Source of the DNA: Caulobacteraceae bacterium
GTDB taxonomy: Bacteria > Pseudomonadota > Alphaproteobacteria > Caulobacterales > Caulobacteraceae
NCBI GenBank assembly: GCA_019695035.1
Contig: JAIBAU010000003.1
Location: 124,001 to 188,000, forward strand
Direction: 5' to 3'
DNA: 64,000 nucleotides
Position 1 is the stretch's first letter. Every line of letters starts with the position of its first letter. The position numbers were made by a program, and so were the translations under genes. This document shows positions 46,420 through 57,592 of this stretch, piece after piece. Under the pieces are notes generated by a model. The model was not told the origin of the DNA and did no database searches. It was given only the letters and a program-made list of their open reading frames with translations.

Positions 46420-46953
46420 TTAGCCCGGATCGAGCGGCTCGGGCGCCTGGAAGCTGGAGGCCGGGATGATTTCCATGAGCTGAACCTGCTCGCCGCCTCC
46501 GGGCTGGCCGAAAGCGGGGGCGGCCGTGCCCCGGCGCATCAAGGTGCCGGCCGGCACATTGACCACGCTGACCAATTCGGCCGTGTTCTGGGGCGGCAGG
46601 GCCAGGTCGGCGCGGACCTGGGCCCGCGAGGTCGGCCGGTCGGGCGACAGCCAGGCCCCCAGTTGGCGCGCGTCGCCCCCGAACACCCGGTACATGGTCA
46701 TCGCCCGGTCCGTGCGGACTTCCTGCACCGGTCCGCTCCAGGCCTCCACCACCTGACCGGGCGGCGGCGCGGCCCGATAGGGCGAACTGATGTCGGTGGG
46801 GTGAGTCGGGGCGGCGGGCGCCGCCGCCCGGGGATGCGTCCAGCGCTCCACGGTGGCGCAGCCCGCCACGGCCATGGACAGCATCAGCATCGCCGCCAGG
46901 TTGAGGCCGGCCAGCCGATGACCCAGGCTCCGGGCCCTTCCGACGCGTGTCAT
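46420..46953 (-). CDS. lipoprotein with polymorphic-toxin-like C-terminal domain
   Basis: A 177-residue protein. The lipobox AVAGC follows a hydrophobic signal; the ATG giving MTRVGRARSLG was chosen. After a linker the C-terminal half reads MYRVFGGDARQLGAWLSP, RAQVRADLALPPQN, VNVPAGTLMRRGTAAPAFG and QPGGGEQVQLMEI. The order R-x-(F/Y/W)-GG, P-A-G-T and G-G-G-x-Q resembles C-terminal domains of polymorphic toxins of ADP-ribosyltransferase-like type. That likeness is from memory of such sequences, not from a search. Confidence 0.65.
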   Translation of the reverse strand: MTRVGRARSLGHRLAGLNLAAMLMLSMAVAGCATVERWTHPRAAAPAAPTHPTDISSPYRAAPPPGQVVEAWSGPVQEVRTDRAMTMYRVFGGDARQLGAWLSPDRPTSRAQVRADLALPPQNTAELVSVVNVPAGTLMRRGTAAPAFGQPGGGEQVQLMEIIPASSFQAPEPLDPG

Positions 46954-47015
46954 GTCCCGCCCCCCGGCGTGTCGATCCGACTCGAATTCTAACACGCCTG
47001 CAGGCAGGCGAGGTC

Positions 47016-47633
47016 CTAGCGGGCCGCGGGGGGAGCCGGCGCGTTGATCACCCCACAGACGACGCGCGCGCCCGAGCCGCCCGTCGGCTGGGTCGATTGA
47101 TCGTCCGGTCCGGCGTGGACGACCACGGCCGATCCATCGGCGTCGAGCAGCGCGGCGCGGCCGCCGGAACCCTTGGCCGAAATCAGGTCGGAAAACAGCG
47201 AGGTGCGGGCCACGCCGCTGGCGTCGGCAAAGAAGCTGGGCAGGTCGCCGGCTTCGGCGCCCTGGGCGTGCAACAGGCCGTGGCTCTTGCGGCCGGGGTT
47301 CAGGTGCGCGCCGGCGGAGGCGAAATCGGGGGCGGTGCAGACGCCCTTCTCGTGGATGTGCACGCCGTGCCAGCCGGGGGTGAGACCGCCTACCTCGATG
47401 CGCATCAGCATGCCCCGGGGCCCCTCGTAGAAGAAGGCTCGCCCCACCAGTTTGCCGGTCGCATCCTTGAGGTCCGCGACGGCGGCGGGGCTCAGCGATC
47501 CGGGCTGCGCGATGGACTGGGTGCGGGGCTGGGCGGGCGCCGGAGGCGGGGGCGACTGGGGCGCCGGATCGGCGGCGACGGCGGCCCCGGAAACGGCCAG
47601 GAGGGCGAGGGCGGCGGCGGCGGCGATTTTCAC
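47016..47633 (-). CDS. sodC: Cu/Zn superoxide dismutase, periplasmic
   Basis: Converts superoxide to hydrogen peroxide and oxygen in the periplasm. It has 205 residues with a signal peptide and a Pro-rich spacer. Metal-site blocks: GWHGVHIHEKGVC (copper His and disulfide Cys), SAGAHLNPGRKSHG (bridging and zinc His), an active-site Asp region DLPSFFADASG, and AVVVHAGPDD. The GTG start is supported by AGGGAG nine bases upstream. Confidence 0.95.
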   Translation of the reverse strand: MKIAAAAALALLAVSGAAVAADPAPQSPPPPAPAQPRTQSIAQPGSLSPAAVADLKDATGKLVGRAFFYEGPRGMLMRIEVGGLTPGWHGVHIHEKGVCTAPDFASAGAHLNPGRKSHGLLHAQGAEAGDLPSFFADASGVARTSLFSDLISAKGSGGRAALLDADGSAVVVHAGPDDQSTQPTGGSGARVVCGVINAPAPPAAR

Positions 47634-47733
47634 GTCAATACTCCCTGTTTCGGCCCGGGATTCTTTGCCCCCGCGCACCCCGAATGCTAACAGAGTCCGA
47701 ACGGCTTTTCGTTCCGATTCTTCATAGTTTCCC

Positions 47734-50529
<2,796 letters not shown>

Positions 50530-50549
50530 GGCCCGGAGGGAGGTTTGCC

Positions 50550-51038
50550 ATGCGGGTCGGGCTCTATCCCGGAACCTTCGATCCGATCACCAACGGCCAC
50601 CTGGACATCATCGGTCGGGCGGTGAAGCTGGTGGACAAGCTGGTGGTCGGCGTCGCCATCAACGCCGACAAGCACCCGCTGTTCTCGCTGGATGAACGGG
50701 TCGCCATGGTGACCGAGGAAGCCTCCAAGGTCACGGACGGCGCCCAGGTGGTGGTCAAGCCCTTCGACACCCTGCTGATGCGCTTCGCCGAGGAATGCGG
50801 CGCGGGCATCATCGTGCGCGGCCTGCGGGCCGTGGCCGATTTCGAATACGAGTTCCAGATGACGGCCATGAACCAGCAGCTCAATCGCGAGATCGAGACC
50901 GTGTTCCTGATGGCCGACCCACGGCATCAGGCCATCGCGTCGCGCCTGGTGAAGGAGATCGCCCGGCTGGAGGGCGACATCTCGGGATTCGTCCCGCCGA
51001 CCATCGAAGCTCGGGTCAAGGCCAAGTTCGGGCGATAG
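50550..51038 (+). CDS. coaD: phosphopantetheine adenylyltransferase
   Basis: Fourth step of coenzyme A synthesis, forming dephospho-CoA from phosphopantetheine and ATP. It has 162 residues. The nucleotidyltransferase motif YPGTFDPITNGH is at the N-terminus; GIIVRGLRAVADFEYEFQM and the ATP-binding end ASRLVKEIARLEGD follow. It lies 20 bases downstream of gyrA with the ribosome site GGAGGG. Confidence 0.97.
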   Translation: MRVGLYPGTFDPITNGHLDIIGRAVKLVDKLVVGVAINADKHPLFSLDERVAMVTEEASKVTDGAQVVVKPFDTLLMRFAEECGAGIIVRGLRAVADFEYEFQMTAMNQQLNREIETVFLMADPRHQAIASRLVKEIARLEGDISGFVPPTIEARVKAKFGR

Positions 51039-51132
51039 TGGCCGCGCCGATCGCCGCATTTCGGCGCGCCTGCTGGACAGCCGCGCCAGGATGGCCAAAG
51101 TCGGCGCGGAGATTCACGGGAAGAGGTCCTGG

Positions 51133-52086
51133 ATGAAACGCCTGCTGCTGTCCGCCGCCGCTCTGGCCCTCGCCGTCCCGGCCCTGGCCCAGACCGCGCC
51201 CGCGCCCGCCCAGACTCCGCCCGCGCCGCCGCCGCCGGCCCAGGCGCAGGTGGCGCGGCCGACCACGCCGCTCAATCCGACTCCGCCCGCCGCTCCGACG
51301 GCGCCCAACCAGGCGCCGATCCTGCCCGGCGCCGTCGGCGAGTGGCGCGTGCTCGACGCCGCCAACGCGCTGGTCATCGACACGACCAAGGGCCGGATCA
51401 TCGTCGAGATGCATCCCGAGGCGGCGCCCGAGCACGTGGCCCGCATCAAGATGTTGGCCCAGTCGGGCTTCTTCGACGGCCAGAAGTTCCACCGGGTGAT
51501 CGACTGGTTCATGAGCCAGACCGGCGATCCGCTGGGCACCGGCGAGGGCCAATCGCCCTATCCGGACCTGGAGGCCGAATTCACCTTCCAGCGCGACGCC
51601 GCGATGCCCTTCACCACCGCCGCCTCGCCCTCGGGCGCCCTGGTCGGCTTCATCGGCGCCCTGCCCGTGCAAACCCAGCCCGACAGCCTTATGGCGCTGA
51701 CCGGCACCGGCAAGGTGCGGGCCTGGGGGCTCTATTGCCCGGGCGTGGCCGGCATGGCGCGCGGCGAACCCGAGAACAGCGCCAACAGCCAGTTCTTCCT
51801 GATGCGGCAGCCCTATCCGTCGCTGGAGAAGCGCTACACTGTCTGGGGCCGCGTCGTGGTGGGGCTCGAGGTGGTGCGCGCCATGGCCGTGGGCGAACCG
51901 CCGGACAACCCCGACAAGATGCTGCGGGTGCGGGTGATGGCCGACATGCCGGCCCAGGACCAGCCGCATCTGCTGATCGCCGACACACGCTCGCCCGCTT
52001 TCCGGCAGAAGATCGAGGCGGCCCGCAAGGCCAAGGGCGCGGACTTCTCGGTCTGCGACATCGACATCCCGACCAAGCCGGCCTGA
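51133..52086 (+). CDS. secreted cyclophilin-type peptidyl-prolyl isomerase (first of three)
   Basis: A 317-residue protein with a signal peptide (MKRLLLSAAALALAVPALAQ) and a Pro/Ala-rich spacer to about residue 75. Cyclophilin core: VIDTTKGRIIVEMHPEAAPEHV, FHRVIDWFMSQTGDPLGTG and NSANSQFFLM in order. A conserved extension after the core ends with a Cys (SVCDIDIPTKPA). Likely a periplasmic foldase. Eight bases separate it from the second copy. Confidence 0.92.
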   Translation: MKRLLLSAAALALAVPALAQTAPAPAQTPPAPPPPAQAQVARPTTPLNPTPPAAPTAPNQAPILPGAVGEWRVLDAANALVIDTTKGRIIVEMHPEAAPEHVARIKMLAQSGFFDGQKFHRVIDWFMSQTGDPLGTGEGQSPYPDLEAEFTFQRDAAMPFTTAASPSGALVGFIGALPVQTQPDSLMALTGTGKVRAWGLYCPGVAGMARGEPENSANSQFFLMRQPYPSLEKRYTVWGRVVVGLEVVRAMAVGEPPDNPDKMLRVRVMADMPAQDQPHLLIADTRSPAFRQKIEAARKAKGADFSVCDIDIPTKPA

Positions 52087-52093
52087 GGACCGC

Positions 52094-52924
52094 ATGAAAC
52101 CGTACCTGACCGCGGCGGCGCTCGCCCTGACCCTGGCCGCCGCCGGCGGAGCCGCGCTGGCCCAGGCTGCGCCCGACTGGCGTCCGCTTGATCTCGAGAA
52201 CACCCTGGTCATCGACACCAGCAAGGGCCGGATCGTGGTGGAGCTTTCGCCAGCCACCGCGCCCCAGAACGTCGAGCGCATCAAGACCCTGACGCGCCAG
52301 CACTTCTACGACGGCATCGTCTTCCATCGGGTCATCGCCGACTTCATGGCCCAGACCGGGGACCCGCAGGGCACGGGCCAGGGCGGCTCGACCTTGCCGG
52401 ACGTGCCCGGCGAGTTCGCCTTCCGGCGCAACGGCGACATGGCCTATGGGGCGGTCACCGACTCCGGCGGCCAGTCCACGGGCTACCTCAACGCCCTTCC
52501 GGTGGTCACCTCGACCGACGACATGATGATGTTCACGGCCGACCAGGCCGTGCCGGGCTGGGGCGCGTTCTGCCCGGGCGTCATGGGCATGGCCCGGCAG
52601 GGCGAGCCGAACACGGCCAACAGCCAGTTCTACATCATGCGCGGCACGGAGCGGGCGCTGGACCATCTGTACACCCCGCTGGGCTACGTCGTTCAGGGCC
52701 TGGACGTCGTCTACAAGCTGAACCTGGGCGAGCCGCCGCGTCAGCCGGACAAGATGATCACGGTTCGCATCGCCGCCGACCTCCCGCCGGCCGAACAGCC
52801 CCGCCTGCAGGTCATGGATCCGCGCGGCGGCGCATTCCGCGCCATGGTCGACAAGCTGAAGAAGGATGAGGGTCCCGCCTTCGACATCTGCAGCGTGAAG
52901 CTGGCGGCGAGGGCGGCTCAGTGA
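52094..52924 (+). CDS. secreted cyclophilin-type peptidyl-prolyl isomerase (second of three)
   Basis: A 276-residue protein with a signal peptide (MKPYLTAAALALTLAAAGGAALA). Core motifs FHRVIADFMAQTGDPQGTGQGG (catalytic Arg in FHR, Gln in MAQ) and NTANSQFYIM are canonical. It has the same C-terminal extension as its neighbours, ending with DICSVKLAARAAQ. The TGA overlaps the GTG start of the third copy. Confidence 0.93.
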   Translation: MKPYLTAAALALTLAAAGGAALAQAAPDWRPLDLENTLVIDTSKGRIVVELSPATAPQNVERIKTLTRQHFYDGIVFHRVIADFMAQTGDPQGTGQGGSTLPDVPGEFAFRRNGDMAYGAVTDSGGQSTGYLNALPVVTSTDDMMMFTADQAVPGWGAFCPGVMGMARQGEPNTANSQFYIMRGTERALDHLYTPLGYVVQGLDVVYKLNLGEPPRQPDKMITVRIAADLPPAEQPRLQVMDPRGGAFRAMVDKLKKDEGPAFDICSVKLAARAAQ

Positions 52925-53694
52925 TCCGCCGCGCCGCCCTAACTGCGGCGGCCGTGCTGGCCTTGGCCCCGGCGGTCCGCGCGGCCCCGCCGCCGCCGGC
53001 TGTCTCCTGGATCACGATCGCGCCGCAGGATCTGCTGGTCATCGAGACCGGCCGCGGGCGCATCCTGATCGAGTTGCGACCGGACCTGGCGCCCCGGCAC
53101 GTGGCCCGGGTGCGCGAACTGGCGCGTGAGGGCTGGTACGACGGCTCCCAGTTCTACCGGGTCGTGGACCGCTTCATGGCGCAGGGTGGGGCGAAGTCGG
53201 TGGCGGGCCCGTTCGACTCCGACAAGCCCAACCTGAAGGGCGAGTTCACCGTCGCCGGCGTGCCGGCCACGACCGACTGGTTGGGGGCCTCGCCGCTGCG
53301 GCGGCTGTCGGATGGAACCACCTTCGCCCGCTTCTGCCCGGGCACGGCGTCCTTCGCCCACTACGACGATCCCGACACGGCCAACGCCCAGTTCTTCCTC
53401 ATGCGCGAGGCTGGGGATTCGCTGGAGAAGACCTTTACCGTCTGGGGACGGGTGGTCGCAGGTCTCGACATCGTGCGCGGGCTGGAGCCGGGCCAGCCCC
53501 CGGCCGCGCCGGTGGTCATCACCCGCGTCCGGGTCGCCGCGGACCTCGCGGAGGCGGAGCGGCCGACGGTCGAGATCGCGGACACCGCGAGCCCCGGCTT
53601 CCGCGCCATGGTGGAGGTCCGACGCAAGGCGGCCGAGAAGGCCTACCGCCCGTTCTCGCTCTGCGACGTCGAAATCGCGGCCCGGGTGCGCTGA
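52921..53694 (+). CDS. secreted cyclophilin-type peptidyl-prolyl isomerase (third of three)
   Basis: A 257-residue protein with a signal peptide. The FHR motif reads FYR (FYRVVDRFMAQGGAKSVAG), so the catalytic Arg stays while the usual His is Tyr, and the loop normally reading GDPxGTGxGG is altered to AKSVAGPF, which suggests changed substrate access. NTANAQFFLM is preserved as DTANAQFFLM. Translationally coupled to copy two by a GTGA overlap. Confidence 0.9.
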   Translation: MIRRAALTAAAVLALAPAVRAAPPPPAVSWITIAPQDLLVIETGRGRILIELRPDLAPRHVARVRELAREGWYDGSQFYRVVDRFMAQGGAKSVAGPFDSDKPNLKGEFTVAGVPATTDWLGASPLRRLSDGTTFARFCPGTASFAHYDDPDTANAQFFLMREAGDSLEKTFTVWGRVVAGLDIVRGLEPGQPPAAPVVITRVRVAADLAEAERPTVEIADTASPGFRAMVEVRRKAAEKAYRPFSLCDVEIAARVR

Positions 53695-53702
53695 CGGGCG
53701 GC

Positions 53703-54785
53703 CTAGTTGACGGCCGGCGCGCCACGTCCTCGCCGGCGGCGCCGGCGTCGCTTGGGGCGGTTTTCGCTTTCGCGCATCAACGCCAGCAGCATGCCTTCGC
53801 GCAGGCCGCGGTCGGCGACGCGCACGCGCTCGCAGGGCCAGAGTTGCTGGACCGCCTCCAGGATCGCGGCGCCGGCCAGCACCAGATCGGCCCGGTCGGG
53901 ACCGATGCAGGGCTCGGCCGCCCGTCCCTGGCGTCCCAGGACCCGCAGGCGTTGGGCCGCCTCATCGCAATCCGACCGCGTCATCCACAGTCCGTCGACC
54001 CGCGACCGGTCGTAGCGCCGCAGGCCCAGGTGCAGCCCGGCCAGGCTGGTGATGGCGCCGGAGGTGCCAATGAGGTGGGCGCGGCCCTCGAGGAAGTGGC
54101 TGCGCAGCGGGTCTGCGGCGCCAAAGGCGGCGATCTCGGTGCGCACCGCGCCGACCATGGCGTTCCACCAGCTGTCGGGCGCGTCCTCAGGTTCGGGGTA
54201 GCGTTCGGCCAGGGACACCACCCCTACCGGGATCGACAGCCAGGAAATCAGGCGCGGCCGCCGGTCGCCGCGTTCACCGGAGAAGGCCACCCAGCTCAAT
54301 TCGGTGGAGCCGCCGCCGACGTCCACCACCAGTGCGGCGTCCGCCTCGCGGTCCATCAGGTTGGAGCAGCCTGCCACGGACAGGCGGGCTTCCTCCTCGG
54401 GTTCGATGATGGTCAGGTCGAGGCCCGTCTCCTGCTTCACCCGGGCGATGAAGTCGGGGCCGTTCTCGGCCGAGCGGCAGGCCTGGGTGGCCACGGCGCG
54501 CAGCTTGACCACGCGGCGGCGGCCCACCTTTTCGGCGCAGATCCGCAGGGCGGCGATGGCCCGCTCCATGGCGGGCTCCTGCAATCGGCCCGTGTGGGTC
54601 AGGCCCTCACCCAGTCGGACGATGCGCGAAAACGCCTCGACAACACGGAAACCGGCGCCGGCGGGCGTGGCGATCAGCAGGCGGCAATTATTGGTGCCGA
54701 GGTCCAGGGCGCCGTAGCAGCGCGGACGTTCCATCTGACCCCGTTCCGCGGGCGCGCCGCGGTCGGGAGCGGGAGCCTGAGGCAT
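53703..54785 (-). CDS. Ppx/GppA family phosphatase
   Basis: A 360-residue member of the exopolyphosphatase/guanosine-pentaphosphatase family (ASKHA fold). ALDLGTNNCRLLIA is the phosphate-1 loop, EPEEEARLSVAG and VVDVGGGSTELSW the catalytic and phosphate-2 regions, and GTSGAITSLAGL the adenosine motif. It is the short form lacking the HD domain. The C-terminus is a run of arginines (KRRRRRRRGRG), possibly for RNA, DNA or polyphosphate contact. An alternative start at 54733 (MERPRCYG) would remove 17 residues. Confidence 0.92.
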   Translation of the reverse strand: MPQAPAPDRGAPAERGQMERPRCYGALDLGTNNCRLLIATPAGAGFRVVEAFSRIVRLGEGLTHTGRLQEPAMERAIAALRICAEKVGRRRVVKLRAVATQACRSAENGPDFIARVKQETGLDLTIIEPEEEARLSVAGCSNLMDREADAALVVDVGGGSTELSWVAFSGERGDRRPRLISWLSIPVGVVSLAERYPEPEDAPDSWWNAMVGAVRTEIAAFGAADPLRSHFLEGRAHLIGTSGAITSLAGLHLGLRRYDRSRVDGLWMTRSDCDEAAQRLRVLGRQGRAAEPCIGPDRADLVLAGAAILEAVQQLWPCERVRVADRGLREGMLLALMRESENRPKRRRRRRRGRGAPAVN

Positions 54786-54861
54786 GGCTCGACCTTTCCA
54801 CCGGGCGCGGATCCGTTCATCCGGCCCCTTTCAGGGGAACCCTAACAACCGGCGGGGGAGG

Positions 54862-54890
54862 GCGAAAGACCTCATGATCGAAACCCCATA
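54862..54890 (+). promoter_or_regulatory. possible sigma32 (heat-shock) promoter of hspQ
   Basis: CCCCATA (54884-54890) matches the heat-shock -10 box. The corresponding -35 region (GCGAAAG, 54862-54868) is only a partial match. A start near 54897 would leave about 30 bases of leader before the hspQ ATG. Confidence 0.35.
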
Positions 54891-54927
54891 GGCTCGTTCA
54901 GGTAAGAGTCAGGTGAGGGGCGCCAAC

Positions 54928-55266
54928 ATGACGGCCATGAACGCTCGAACCGCAAAATATGGCATCGGCGAAGTGGTCCGCCACAAGGCCTTCCCGTTCC
55001 GCGGCGTCGTGTTCGACGTCGACCCGGAGTTCTGTGAAACCGAGGAGTGGTGGCTGTCCATTCCCGAGGACGTCCGTCCCGCCAAGGACCAACCCTACTA
55101 CCACCTGCTGGCCGAGAGCGAGGAGGGCGCCTACGTCGCCTATGTCTCGGAGCAGAACCTGCAGCCCGACGACAGCGGCAAGCCGGTCGCACACCCCCAG
55201 ACCGACCTGGTGTTCTCGGGTTTCGACCAGGGTCGCTACCGGCCCAAGCCCCGCAAGGCCCACTAA
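54928..55266 (+). CDS. hspQ: heat shock protein HspQ
   Basis: A 112-residue YccV-family protein (hemimethylated-DNA-binding fold), known in enterobacteria as a heat-shock protein and Lon specificity factor. Motifs: KYGIGEVVRHKAFPFRGVV, FDVDPEFCETEEWW, QPYYHLLAE and YVSEQNLQPD. The ATG giving MTAMNARTAKYG follows GAGGGG; a GTG five codons earlier is less likely. Confidence 0.93.
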   Translation: MTAMNARTAKYGIGEVVRHKAFPFRGVVFDVDPEFCETEEWWLSIPEDVRPAKDQPYYHLLAESEEGAYVAYVSEQNLQPDDSGKPVAHPQTDLVFSGFDQGRYRPKPRKAH

Positions 55267-55344
55267 GGGATTCACCGGGAGAGACTTCGGCGGCGGCGCG
55301 CACTACATAAGGGTGCGCGCAACCCTTTCGCCGAGGCCCCAGCC

Positions 55345-56232
55345 ATGGCCGATTTCGAACACGTCTTCGATGCGCCCCCGCCGGGGGCCGCCGCCGACTG
55401 GACCATCCCGCAGGACTGGGCGGCCTATACGGCCGAGGAGCACCAGACGTGGGTGACCCTCTACGAGCGCCAGATGCAGGTGCTTCCCGGACGGGCCTGC
55501 GACCAGTTCATGAGGGGCCTGGACGCGCTCGACCTGCACGGCAGCGGCATTCCAGACTTCGAGCGCATGAGCGAGACCCTGCGCCGCCTCACCGGCTGGA
55601 CGGTGGTGGCCGTGCCTGGACTTGTGCCGGACGACGTCTTCTTCGATCACCTCGCCAACCGGCGCTTTCCGTCCGGCCAGTTCATCCGCAAGCCTGACCA
55701 GCTGGACTACATCCAGGAGCCCGACGTCTTCCATGACGTCTTCGGTCACGTGCCGATGCTGACCGACCCGGTCTTCGCCGACTACATGCAGGCTTACGGC
55801 AAGGGCGGCGGCCGCGCGCTGGGCCTGGGGCAGCTGCAGAACCTCGCGCGGCTCTACTGGTACACGGTCGAGTTCGGCCTGATGCGCACCCCCGAGGGCC
55901 TGCGCATCTACGGGGCGGGCATCGTGTCGTCCAAGACGGAAAGCGTCTTCTGCCTCGAAGACCCTTCGCCCAACCGGATCGGCTTCGAACTGGAGCGGGT
56001 GATGCGCACTCTCTACCGCATCGACGATTTCCAGCAGGTCTACTTCGTCATCGATTCCCTGGACCAGCTGCTGGCCGAGACCCAGAAGGACTTCGGGCCC
56101 ATCTACGCCCGTCTGAAGAGCCAGGAGGATCTGCCGATCGAGACGATCCTGCCGGCGGACGAGGTGATCACCCGCGGCACCCAAGCCTATGCCCGCGGGG
56201 GCGGCCGCTTCGCGCGCAAGGCGGTCGCCTAG
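55345..56232 (+). CDS. phhA: phenylalanine 4-monooxygenase
   Basis: Tetrahydrobiopterin-dependent hydroxylation of phenylalanine to tyrosine. It has 295 residues, the bacterial single-domain size. Iron ligands His130 and His135 (FHDVFGHVPML) and Glu176 (YTVEFGLM) are present, as is the pterin-site QFIRKPDQLDYIQEPD. It lies next to the arginine catabolic operon, with which it converges; no pterin-recycling gene (phhB) is in the window. Confidence 0.96.
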   Translation: MADFEHVFDAPPPGAAADWTIPQDWAAYTAEEHQTWVTLYERQMQVLPGRACDQFMRGLDALDLHGSGIPDFERMSETLRRLTGWTVVAVPGLVPDDVFFDHLANRRFPSGQFIRKPDQLDYIQEPDVFHDVFGHVPMLTDPVFADYMQAYGKGGGRALGLGQLQNLARLYWYTVEFGLMRTPEGLRIYGAGIVSSKTESVFCLEDPSPNRIGFELERVMRTLYRIDDFQQVYFVIDSLDQLLAETQKDFGPIYARLKSQEDLPIETILPADEVITRGTQAYARGGGRFARKAVA

Positions 56233-56236
56233 GCGT

Positions 56237-57592
56237 TCAGTCCCGCTGGAACGGATAGAAATCCGAGCCCAGCCGCAGCAGCGACGTCAGGTCGTCCAGG
56301 GCAGCTCGAGTCTCCTCGATGAGGCCTGGATCGGCCAGATCGGCAGGCGAGAGGCTTTCGCGATAATGGCGCCCGGCCCAATCCACCAGCAGGTCGTAGA
56401 CTGCATCGTTCATGCGCTGGAACGGGTTGGCCGCCGCGAGCTCGTCCTCATTCAGCACCACGCGCAGGCGCAGGCAGGCGGGGCCGCCTCCGTTGCGCAT
56501 GGACTGGCGCACATCGACGTACTCCACGCGACCGATCGGTCCATTGGACGTGACCAGGGCCTGGGCGGCGGCGTGGGCGCGCGGGTTCTCTTCGGTCTCG
56601 GTCGGCGCCAGCAGCACCAGCCGGTCCTCGCCCGGCAGCACCAGCAGCTGGGAATTGAAGAGATAGGACTTCACCGCATCTGCCAGCGGCAGGTCCGCTT
56701 CTGCGATCTCGACAAACTCCGGCCGGAACAGGCCAGCGGCGGCCGCCTCGATGGCCTGAAGCGTTCCCGCGCGGTCCTCGAACGAGCGTTCATGGAACAG
56801 CAGGGCGGTGCGGGTGCCGACGCAGACCACGTCGTTGTGGAAGACGCCTTCCATGATGGCGCTGCGAGCCTGTCGGGCGAACACCGGCCGCGCGGCGCCG
56901 TGGCGTCGCACGATGGCTTCGGACGCCTGCAGGGTCTGGCGGGCCGGGTATCGGGCGTCCTCGCCTTCCCACCAGCCTTCCCAGGCCTCGCGCCCGTAGA
57001 CCATCAGGTTGACGCCGGGCGCGCCATGTTCAGCGCAGAGCCGCACGTGGTTGGCGGCGCCCTCGTCGCCGAAATGCTCAACGCGCGGGAGGGGATCATG
57101 GACGGCGAACTTTTCCCGGTCCGGAAACAGGACCCGCAGCATGCGGGCCGATTGCTCCCCCTCGAGGCTGCGGTGAAGGTTGGTGACCAGATTGGCGGCC
57201 GAGAGGTGCACTCGACCGTCGGCCGAATCCGCGCTGGGGGTTACGGTGGCGGCGTTGGCGGCCCACATGGCGCTGGCCGAACAGGCCGCTGCGGCGATGG
57301 CGGGCTGCTGCGCCCAGGCCGCGGCCAGAACCTCGCCATCCGAGCCGGCGAAGCCCAATTGGCGTAGGAACGGGATGTCCGGGCGTTCCTGTGGAGGCAG
57401 CACGAACTGCGGCACGCCCAGGTCTGCCAGCCGCTTCATCTTGGCCAGGCCCTGCAACACCGCGGCGCGCGGGCTGGACGCTTCGCCCCGATTCCTCTCG
57501 CTGGCGATGTTGCCCGGCGACAGGCCGGCGTAGGAGTGGGTCGGGCCGACCAGGCCGTCGCAGTTGGCCTCGTGCGCGATCGGAGCGGTCAC
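56237..57592 (-). CDS. astB: N-succinylarginine dihydrolase
   Basis: Second step of the AST pathway: succinylarginine to succinylornithine, two ammonia and CO2. It has 451 residues. The start block EANCDGLVGPTHSYAGLS and the catalytic region GNGGGPACLRLRVVL near the C-terminus (nucleophilic Cys in PACLRL; here the block reads RNGGGPACLRLRVVL) are diagnostic. Its ATG overlaps the astD stop by four bases; it is the last gene of the operon. Confidence 0.95.
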   Translation of the reverse strand: MTAPIAHEANCDGLVGPTHSYAGLSPGNIASERNRGEASSPRAAVLQGLAKMKRLADLGVPQFVLPPQERPDIPFLRQLGFAGSDGEVLAAAWAQQPAIAAAACSASAMWAANAATVTPSADSADGRVHLSAANLVTNLHRSLEGEQSARMLRVLFPDREKFAVHDPLPRVEHFGDEGAANHVRLCAEHGAPGVNLMVYGREAWEGWWEGEDARYPARQTLQASEAIVRRHGAARPVFARQARSAIMEGVFHNDVVCVGTRTALLFHERSFEDRAGTLQAIEAAAAGLFRPEFVEIAEADLPLADAVKSYLFNSQLLVLPGEDRLVLLAPTETEENPRAHAAAQALVTSNGPIGRVEYVDVRQSMRNGGGPACLRLRVVLNEDELAAANPFQRMNDAVYDLLVDWAGRHYRESLSPADLADPGLIEETRAALDDLTSLLRLGSDFYPFQRD

